A DNA stretch of 33,555 nucleotides from Microcaldota archaeon (GTDB lineage: Archaea; Micrarchaeota; Micrarchaeia; Micrarchaeales; CABMGC01): NCBI GenBank assembly GCA_027328265.1, contig DAHVVD010000029.1:1-33555 (forward strand). Direction: 5' to 3'. The notes beneath the pieces are model-generated. The model was not told the origin of the DNA, did no database searches, and saw only the letters and a list, made by a program, of their open reading frames with translations. The position numbers were made by a program, and so were the translations under genes. Shown here in pieces: positions 7,138 through 12,430 of this stretch (positions within the stretch are counted from its first letter, which is position 1; every line of letters starts with the position of its first letter).

Positions 7138-8253
7138 ATGGCTGACGATTATTATGAAATCCTCGGTGTCCAGAAGGCAGCCACTACTGGCGAGATCAAG
7201 AAGGCCTACAGGGATCTTGCCCTGAAATATCACCCAGACCGCAATAAGGATAAGGACGCCGAGGAGCGTTTCAAAAAGGTTAACGAAGCCTATGCTGTCC
7301 TTAGCAACCCCGAGAAGCGCAAGAGCTACGACATGTACGGCGCCGAAGGATTCCAGCAGAGATATTCTGCTGAGGATATTTTCCGCGGCACTAATTTTGA
7401 GGACCTCTTTCGTGAGATGGGGATAAACCTTGGTTTCGATACTTCTGGAATTTTCGGGAGCGCCTTCGGTCAGGGATTCGGGCAGAGCATGGAACGCGGA
7501 AGCGACCTGCTTTATGGTATGGAAATATCTCTTGAGGAGGCAGCAAACGGAACTAAGAAAGAGGTCAGTATCAAGCACGTCAAGAAATGTGAGCGCTGCG
7601 GAGGCAGCGGCGCCGAACCTGGCTCCAGGATAACAAAATGCCCTGATTGCGGAGGCTCAGGCAGGGTAAGACACATAACAAACACAATCTTCGGGAGCAT
7701 GCAGACCATAACGACGTGCCAACGATGCGGCGGAAAGGGCAAATCATATGATAGAAAATGCAGGGCATGCGGAGGCAGCTGCGGAGTCATAGGGATAGAT
7801 AAAGTTGAGGTCAGCGTCCCAGCAGGAATAAGGGACCAAATGAGGCTAAGGCTAGAGGGCTTGGGAGATTACGGCAAGGACGGCTCAGGCGACCTCTATA
7901 TCGAGATGAAGATTGCGAAGCACAGATACTTCACTAGGAAAGAAGATGACATCTACGTGGACGTGTCAGTGCCGTTCCATACTGCAGCCCTCGGTGGTAA
8001 CATCGATGTGCCTACGCTTTCTGGAAAACAGACAGTGACAATTGAGCCAGGCACACAGCCAAACACGCAGAAGGTGTTGCATGGCGCCGGCATAAAACAT
8101 TTCAGGGGCAGCTCCAGAGGCGACGAGGTCGTAAATATCAAGGTAGAGATACCGAAGAGCCTTTCAGGAGAAAAGAAAGAGCTTATGGAAAGATTCAAGG
8201 CGCTGGACAGCGGCAAAGATTCTGAGTCAAAGAAGAAATACGGCTTTTTCTAA
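7138..8253 (+). CDS. dnaJ: DnaJ (Hsp40) co-chaperone
   Basis: 371 residues, type I DnaJ. The J domain (1-66) has the HPD triad at 32-34 that stimulates DnaK ATPase. A Gly/Phe-rich linker follows (about 95-120). The zinc region holds four Cys pairs: C151/C154, C168/C171, C194/C197, C208/C211. The first three fit CxxCxGxG, but the fourth reads CRACGGSCGV, with an additional Cys (C215) in place of the last Gly. The C-terminal substrate-binding domains are complete. It follows dnaK after 18 nt with AGGTCACC before the ATG. Gene order regulator-grpE-dnaK-dnaJ supports one operon. Confidence 0.97.
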   Translation: MADDYYEILGVQKAATTGEIKKAYRDLALKYHPDRNKDKDAEERFKKVNEAYAVLSNPEKRKSYDMYGAEGFQQRYSAEDIFRGTNFEDLFREMGINLGFDTSGIFGSAFGQGFGQSMERGSDLLYGMEISLEEAANGTKKEVSIKHVKKCERCGGSGAEPGSRITKCPDCGGSGRVRHITNTIFGSMQTITTCQRCGGKGKSYDRKCRACGGSCGVIGIDKVEVSVPAGIRDQMRLRLEGLGDYGKDGSGDLYIEMKIAKHRYFTRKEDDIYVDVSVPFHTAALGGNIDVPTLSGKQTVTIEPGTQPNTQKVLHGAGIKHFRGSSRGDEVVNIKVEIPKSLSGEKKELMERFKALDSGKDSESKKKYGFF

Positions 8254-8308
8254 AACTCAGGTTCTATCCACAAACTCATTACCTAATTCCGATGTCGCAT
8301 TTATTGCC

Positions 8309-8317
8309 TATTTTTAT
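8309..8317 (+). terminator. T-rich tract after the heat-shock operon
   Basis: tatttttat, 56 nt after the dnaJ stop, with no hairpin before it. Archaeal transcription often ends at short T-runs. It overlaps the stop codon of the convergent metal-transporter gene, so it may simply be coding sequence of that AT-rich gene. Confidence 0.25.
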
Positions 8318-8949
8318 CCAAAAACCAATATATAGATTCCCACTACAGCAATAACTAATCCTGTAAGTACATCATTGTATCTTGGATCTAACTTTTCTAA
8401 ACGCTTCGCAAATCGTGAATGTTCAACTAAATAATGACCTCCAAAGACAAATAGAAGCAGAGTCATTACAGAAGCAACAGCAAAAACTATCGCTACTTGA
8501 ATAGCAAAACTGAAGCCTATGGGAATAGCAATAAGGAAGATCGGTAATATTGACAAATCAGGAGATAATGCTGCACCAAGCACTGCGAAATTGCTAATTT
8601 CTTTTGTATGTGTATGCGACTTCCCCTCTTCTTCACAGTGTTCTTCTGCCTTGTAGGATTTTACCGCATAGTAAAGCCCTGCCACTATCATTATCATGCC
8701 GATTATCTTCGTAATGGCGGATAAGACAAATTTTGAGCTAAATATGCCTACAATCACGACCGCAAATCCTAATATCACAGATAGGATTACGTGCCCAACG
8801 CTTGTTAATATGCTGTTCTTGAACAATTTATTATGAGTCCAACGGTTTGCTCTGCCAAGCATTACAAGAGTAGCCCAATGGTCAGGTGCGGACATGTGCA
8901 ATATACCCACCGATGCTGCGGCAAAAAGCAAAGCAGCAGTTGAAATCAT
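8314..8949 (-). CDS. NiCoT/RcnA-like nickel-cobalt transporter (membrane)
   Basis: 211 residues with about six membrane helices. H18-MSAP-D23-H24 matches the HX4DH metal-selectivity motif of nickel/cobalt transporters, placed in an early helix as in NiCoT, RcnA and UreH-type proteins. SVGHVILSV soon after may be the second signature. The hydrophilic loop in the middle (EEHCEEEGKSHTHTKE) is rich in His, Glu and Cys, typical of metal-handling loops. Direction, uptake or efflux, cannot be decided; His-rich loops are common in efflux members. The gene is visibly AT-richer than its neighbours, stands alone, and is flanked by AT-rich non-coding DNA, suggesting lateral arrival. Start ATG 8949, with attaaag around 8985 as a possible TATA element. 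Confidence 0.8.
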   Translation of the reverse strand: MISTAALLFAAASVGILHMSAPDHWATLVMLGRANRWTHNKLFKNSILTSVGHVILSVILGFAVVIVGIFSSKFVLSAITKIIGMIMIVAGLYYAVKSYKAEEHCEEEGKSHTHTKEISNFAVLGAALSPDLSILPIFLIAIPIGFSFAIQVAIVFAVASVMTLLLFVFGGHYLVEHSRFAKRLEKLDPRYNDVLTGLVIAVVGIYILVFG

Positions 8950-9055
8950 TTAATCTTAAGATATACCTACACTCAACTTTAATAGGCTTAGCCAGATTAA
9001 TCAGAGCTTTAGAAGAATCTTTGGAAAACACAGTAGCTCTAATGGAGCCTCGTAG

Positions 9056-9373
9056 TTAGTCTTGCTTATCAAGCGCGCCTTCCTTGAACAGCAACTCTTT
9101 CTTCCTTTCAACACCTCCTGTTCCACTGTAGTTGCCTATTTTGCCGTCGCTCTTTATCACTCTGTGGCAAGGAATAGTTATCGGGAAGGGATTGTTCTTC
9201 ATCACAGTACCTACGGCCCTATATGCCTTAGGGCTGCCTGCCTTCTTGGCAAGTTCCTTGTAAGATAATGTCTCCCCTTCCTTTATCCCATAGCAAGCCA
9301 GGAGCACCCTTCTCTGGAAAGCCGTGAATTCGAATTGGTCGAGCTTCCTCTCGATTTCCTTTCTTGCTGTCAA
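9056..9373 (-). CDS. ogt: Minimal O6-alkylguanine-DNA alkyltransferase domain protein
   Basis: 105 residues: only the C-terminal DNA-binding/active-site domain of the MGMT/Ogt family, without the N-terminal domain. The acceptor motif is intact, IPCHRVI with Cys69, followed by GNYSGTGGVERKKELL, the usual substrate loop. With Cys present it should be able to transfer an alkyl group from guanine to itself, unlike alkyltransferase-like proteins that carry Trp. The start is TTG 9373: no ATG or GTG lies upstream before a stop, and later starts would cut the first helix. It begins 4 nt after the stop of the UPF0147 gene, so both are probably co-transcribed. Confidence 0.88.
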   Translation of the reverse strand: MTARKEIERKLDQFEFTAFQRRVLLACYGIKEGETLSYKELAKKAGSPKAYRAVGTVMKNNPFPITIPCHRVIKSDGKIGNYSGTGGVERKKELLFKEGALDKQD

Positions 9374-9377
9374 CGAA

Positions 9378-9644
9378 TCAGTCTTTTATTGATTCCAAAA
9401 GGCTTAATAGGTTCCATATCACCGTCCTTGCGTAGGGCGGCAGGTTTATGTCGTTGCTTACCTCGTCTATCTTATACATTGCATTAGAGGCCTTTACTGA
9501 ATAACCCTCGTTCTGCTCAAGCGCCTTCCTCGCCTCGTCAAGCGCTGTCTTCACGTTCCTTGGAACGCTGTTGTCGTTGAGCAGCATCTCTATCTGCTGC
9601 TTTATCTGCGTTATCGTCTCCTCGTGTTTTTTGTCCTCTGCCAT
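9378..9644 (-). CDS. UPF0147 family protein
   Basis: 88 residues, soluble and all-helical in appearance. It matches the small archaeal UPF0147 family, notably SVPRNVKTALDEARKAL and INLPPYARTVIWNLLSLLE. The function of the family is unknown. Start is ATG 9644 because GGTGA lies 5 nt upstream; the GTG at 9653 would overlap this site. It starts only 18 nt after the 3' end of the tRNA-Arg gene on the same strand and is followed after 4 nt by ogt. Confidence 0.9.
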   Translation of the reverse strand: MAEDKKHEETITQIKQQIEMLLNDNSVPRNVKTALDEARKALEQNEGYSVKASNAMYKIDEVSNDINLPPYARTVIWNLLSLLESIKD

Positions 9645-9662
9645 GTTAGTCACCTACTGTCT

Positions 9663-9758
9663 CGGGCCCGGCGGGATTTTCAGAACCAAAATGTCCGTTT
9701 GAACCCGCGACCATCAGATTAGAAGTCTGCCGCTCTATCCAAGCTGAGCTACGGGCCC
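9663..9758 (-). tRNA. tRNA-Arg (anticodon TCT) with T-loop intron
   Basis: Read on the minus strand, the acceptor arms GGGCCCG/CGGGCCC pair over 7 bp. The D-arm is GCTC/GAGC and the anticodon loop CTTCTAA gives TCT, decoding AGA. The anticodon stem has four pairs plus a G-A mismatch at 27-43. The T-stem GCGGG/CCCGC encloses 28 nt instead of 7, because 21 nt are inserted between positions 59 and 60. After removal the loop is TTCAAAT. The discriminator is G and no CCA is encoded. The gene lies 6 nt after the tatD stop and 18 nt before the UPF0147 start, i.e. inside a same-strand gene run. Confidence 0.95.
9677..9697 (-). other. 21-nt noncanonical tRNA intron (bulge-helix-bulge)
   Basis: The precursor folds into a textbook hBHBh' element. 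The outer helix is the T-stem GCGGG/CCCGC. The central 4-bp helix is UUCA/UGAA, flanked by 3-nt bulges AAC and AAU on opposite strands. The inner helix is GGAC/GUUC (one G-U) closed by a 6-nt loop. Cutting after the second base of each bulge releases exactly 21 nt and restores a 7-nt T-loop. Introns at 59/60 need a splicing endonuclease of broad specificity, such as the crenarchaeal heterotetramer or the ARMAN-type enzyme (family knowledge). Confidence 0.92.
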
Positions 9759-9764
9759 GCGCTA

Positions 9765-10496
9765 TCATATGTAAAAGTACTCTTTAATAGTTTTGGTTAT
9801 CCGCTCCGCCGTTTCATCAAGGCTCAGTCCCTTGATAGTTGCAATATAATTCACCACGTCAACCACATCTGCAGGTGTTTTGCCCACAGCAGGCGAGTCA
9901 GTTTCAGCAACTATACTACTAAGCTCAATGCTCTTTATAACCCTTTTCCTCCTGCCCGATTCTCCTGGAGGCATCGAGATTATGTAGCCTCTCCTTTCAG
10001 CGCGCTTTGCCATCTCCTCGTCTCCCTCGAAAAAATGAAAGACGGCGCGCTCTACCTCTTCCTTCTCGAGTATCTCCATCACCTTCCCGATAGCCTTCCT
10101 TGCATGTACAACAACTGGAAACCCCAGCTCCTTCGCCACAGCTATCTGCTTTGTGAAGGCATCGACTTGCCTTTCCATCCCTACCGCCTCAAGTATTGTC
10201 TCGTCAAGCCCGATCTCCCCGATGCCGATTATGTTCTTGTTCATCTTCACCAAGTCCATCAGCTCTGCTATCTGTTCGTAATTGGATCCGGAAAAATCAG
10301 GGCTTATTCCAACAACCCCGTATACGCCTTCCTTCGCAAGCTCAAGCATCCTGACATTGCTACTCGCGTTGCTGCCTGCAGTTATGATTATACCGACTCC
10401 CCTCATTCTCGAATCATAGATGACTTTCTCAGCGTCATCGAAAAGGTCTAGGTGGCAGTGGGCATCGGAGAAGGCAACCGCATCCTCCATCCTCAT
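9765..10496 (-). CDS. TatD-family metal-dependent hydrolase / DNase
   Basis: 243 residues from ATG 10496 (ATG 10490 and GTG 10529 are alternatives; the conserved fold starts at SDAHCHLDLF). Amidohydrolase-fold metal ligands are visible: the first strand DAHCHLD, GEIGLDE as the second conserved strand, VVVHARK, and ETDSP near the end. TatD enzymes are 3'-5' exonucleases or related phosphoesterases in DNA repair. Length is close to the family norm. A TATA-like tttatatatt lies at 10546-10555. It precedes the tRNA-Arg gene by 6 nt and is divergent from the thioredoxin-fold gene. Confidence 0.9.
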   Translation of the reverse strand: MRMEDAVAFSDAHCHLDLFDDAEKVIYDSRMRGVGIIITAGSNASSNVRMLELAKEGVYGVVGISPDFSGSNYEQIAELMDLVKMNKNIIGIGEIGLDETILEAVGMERQVDAFTKQIAVAKELGFPVVVHARKAIGKVMEILEKEEVERAVFHFFEGDEEMAKRAERRGYIISMPPGESGRRKRVIKSIELSSIVAETDSPAVGKTPADVVDVVNYIATIKGLSLDETAERITKTIKEYFYI

Positions 10497-10545
10497 TAGC
10501 CTTGTAGAAGCCTGAGCCGTACCTTGCACAGAATCACTAAGAATC

Positions 10546-10576
10546 TTTATATATTGATATTGACTAAACTATAAAA
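10546..10576. promoter_or_regulatory. Divergent promoter pair (tatD / exported thioredoxin-fold gene)
   Basis: tttatatatt (10546-10555) fits the minus-strand tatD transcript, and actataaaa (10568-10576) lies about 33 nt before the plus-strand ATG at 10605. The two boxes are only 12 nt apart, so initiation complexes could compete for the site. Confidence 0.45.
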
Positions 10577-10604
10577 GTGTAGCCGTTTCCACAGCGTGTA
10601 GCCT

Positions 10605-11705
10605 ATGGCATCCTCAAGTACTAAAACAAGACAAACACAAGCCTCGAAGAAGGCTCAGGCATTGACATACGCAGCAGTAGCGTTCAGCATAATCGCGATT
10701 CTGATTTCTTCCTATTCTTTCATACACCCAAAGATTAAGACGGTTTACGTGAACACAACCGTCTATCTGAACGGCACCTCGCCTCCGACAACGCTTACTA
10801 AATACAATATCAGTGGCACCCTCATAACGCCACCGTACTCACTCGCATCAGATCCTGTGATCAATAAGTCGGCGCCGTTCGGCAGGACACTCAATGGAAT
10901 AAACCAGCCTCTTAACTCCAGCTCCCTTGCAGTAATAAACAAAGCCCCAAATTCCTATTTCGAGACAGCAGGCCTCAAGTACCTCAACAACTCGCTCTCG
11001 AACCAGGTTGGGGCATCGGCTAACCCTGTGCCAGCGTTCATGGTCAACGGCAAGCCTTCTGTCATATACTTCGGCTCTATAACATGCATCTTCTGCGGCG
11101 AGAACAGATGGGCTATGGCGCTTGCACTTTCCAGATTCGGCAACTTTTCCACACTTTACACAGGCTACAGTTCTCTTGGCGACGCTGATCTGCCCACACT
11201 CTACTGGTCTCCTGCGCATTACAACCAGTCCGCAGTGGATCTCGGCTCCTTCTACAGCAGCAATTATATAAACTTCATAGCGATCGAGGACACCGACCCG
11301 ATAACCGGCGGCTTCAGCCTGCAGCCTGTCGCGACCATACAACAGGAAGTTAACAGCACAGGAAACACAGCCTACATGGACGCTATGGCATACCTAATTC
11401 AGACTGGGGACAAGTACAAGAATTTTGGAGGCACTCCTTACGCGATATGGGGCACATTCCAGATCGATGGCGCAGACGCTGTCGACTTAGGCAACACAAC
11501 CACCCAGATAAACTCGACGTATGCACTAGGATACATGACGCACGCGCAGGTTTTGCAGCAGCTCTCCAATCCAAACGACCAGTTCGCATGGACAGAGTAT
11601 GCCGCTGCCGATCTCTATGTTGCTATGATCTGCAGCACCATAAGCAACACAGCGCCTGTATGCAAGCTCTCAGCGGTACAGAGCCTGGAAGCACGCGGGT
11701 ATTGA
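10605..11705 (+). CDS. Membrane-anchored exported thioredoxin-fold protein (DUF929-like)
   Basis: 366 residues. A single N-terminal membrane helix (about 20-43) follows a Lys/Arg/Ser-rich start, giving an N-in anchor with the rest outside. The linker is rich in Thr, Asn and Ser with many N-x-S/T sequons, as in surface proteins. The segment VIYFGSITCIFCGENRW carries a CxxC pair, C161 and C164, at the start of a thioredoxin-like helix; the surrounding pattern resembles DUF929 proteins of archaea. A conserved-looking FGGTPYAIWG may hold the cis-proline of the fold. It likely handles disulfides in surface proteins. One nt separates its stop from the next gene, a CGC-motif membrane protein, its probable electron partner (inference). 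Confidence 0.82.
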   Translation: MASSSTKTRQTQASKKAQALTYAAVAFSIIAILISSYSFIHPKIKTVYVNTTVYLNGTSPPTTLTKYNISGTLITPPYSLASDPVINKSAPFGRTLNGINQPLNSSSLAVINKAPNSYFETAGLKYLNNSLSNQVGASANPVPAFMVNGKPSVIYFGSITCIFCGENRWAMALALSRFGNFSTLYTGYSSLGDADLPTLYWSPAHYNQSAVDLGSFYSSNYINFIAIEDTDPITGGFSLQPVATIQQEVNSTGNTAYMDAMAYLIQTGDKYKNFGGTPYAIWGTFQIDGADAVDLGNTTTQINSTYALGYMTHAQVLQQLSNPNDQFAWTEYAAADLYVAMICSTISNTAPVCKLSAVQSLEARGY

Positions 11706-11706
11706 A

Positions 11707-12237
11707 GTGCCACAGGCCAGTGTGAAGCCGGGAAGGTTCCTCGTATTCAAATCTATCTTCTCTTCCCCATTCTCATTGGTGCTCTTAGCAACCGCCTCCA
11801 TTGCATATTACTATTTCATAATGTATATCATAAGGATAAGCGGCAGCGGCCTTGCCCTCGTAACAGCGCCGATCTACCTGATATATCTTACCGTAGTCAC
11901 GTCAGGTCTGCTTCTCACCATCAGCATATACTCCCTGCATCTCTCCCTGAAAAGCATGGCGAGCGAGGTGTCGGAGGGGGCAGCAAGCGTAGTAACCGTC
12001 TTCATAGGAAGCCTTGTTTCGAGCTGCGGATGCAGCGCGCCAATCCTTGGCACCATCCTTTACGGGATAGGATTTGACTCGGTAGGAGTCAGCGGCATAC
12101 TCTCGTTCGTCGGTTCGAACCAGTACCTCCTCCTTGGCATAATCTCCCTTGCAAACCTGCTCCTGATCTACTATTCCCTAGGGAAACTCTCAGGGGAATG
12201 CAAACTCAAGAACGGCAGGATAGTTCCAAGAAAGTAA
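11707..12237 (+). CDS. Four-helix membrane protein with CGC motif, probable redox partner
   Basis: 176 residues, GTG start one nt after the preceding stop, so translation is coupled. Four hydrophobic segments can be seen at about 17-38, 45-75, 91-119 and 138-158. The third carries SSCGCSAPILGT with C107 and C109 at the membrane, followed by Pro, a layout reminiscent of CcdA/DsbD- or VKOR-like electron carriers, although no family was recognised. A single additional Cys lies in the basic tail (CKLKNGR). The link to the CxxC protein upstream suggests a two-component thiol system for the cell surface. Confidence 0.75.
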   Translation: MPQASVKPGRFLVFKSIFSSPFSLVLLATASIAYYYFIMYIIRISGSGLALVTAPIYLIYLTVVTSGLLLTISIYSLHLSLKSMASEVSEGAASVVTVFIGSLVSSCGCSAPILGTILYGIGFDSVGVSGILSFVGSNQYLLLGIISLANLLLIYYSLGKLSGECKLKNGRIVPRK

Positions 12238-12340
12238 GGCAGAAACTTCTCCTCGCAGCTCCTCTGACAAAAACAAAGTAATATTTTTAAATGGCAAGAA
12301 AACAAGCAAATACTTGATTGCCCAAGCCCGCGCAGAAGGC

Positions 12341-12350
12341 GTTTATAAAC
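12341..12350 (+). promoter_or_regulatory. Candidate TATA box of nrdAB
   Basis: gtttataaac, itself a palindrome, would place transcription start near 12372-12376 and give a leader of about 55-60 nt holding the tandem repeat at 12397-12424. A second candidate, ttttatac at 12356-12363, gives a shorter leader. The rest of the 193-nt gap before nrdA (from 12238) shows an AT-rich tract near 12280 and nothing else recognisable. Confidence 0.4.
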
Positions 12351-12396
12351 CTTTGTTTTATACATTCTGTAGTATTCCTGTAATATTAAAAACACA

Positions 12397-12424
12397 ATAG
12401 GTAGTAGTGTATAGGTAGTAGTGT
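12397..12424 (+). repeat. Perfect 14-bp tandem repeat before nrdA
   Basis: ATAGGTAGTAGTGT occurs twice without spacer, ending 6 nt before the nrdA ATG. It lies downstream of the candidate TATA boxes, so a protein bound here would block elongation or start-site access, or the repeat acts in the mRNA leader. Ribonucleotide reductase operons are commonly regulated by short repeated boxes in bacteria (NrdR); this motif is not an NrdR box by eye, although ACAC...GTGT flanks the first copy. Confidence 0.6.
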
Positions 12425-12430
12425 GGTTGG

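Noticed and set aside
12110..12125. ggttcgaacc, resembling a tRNA T-arm
   Set aside because: No acceptor or anticodon arms nearby; lies within a coding membrane protein gene.
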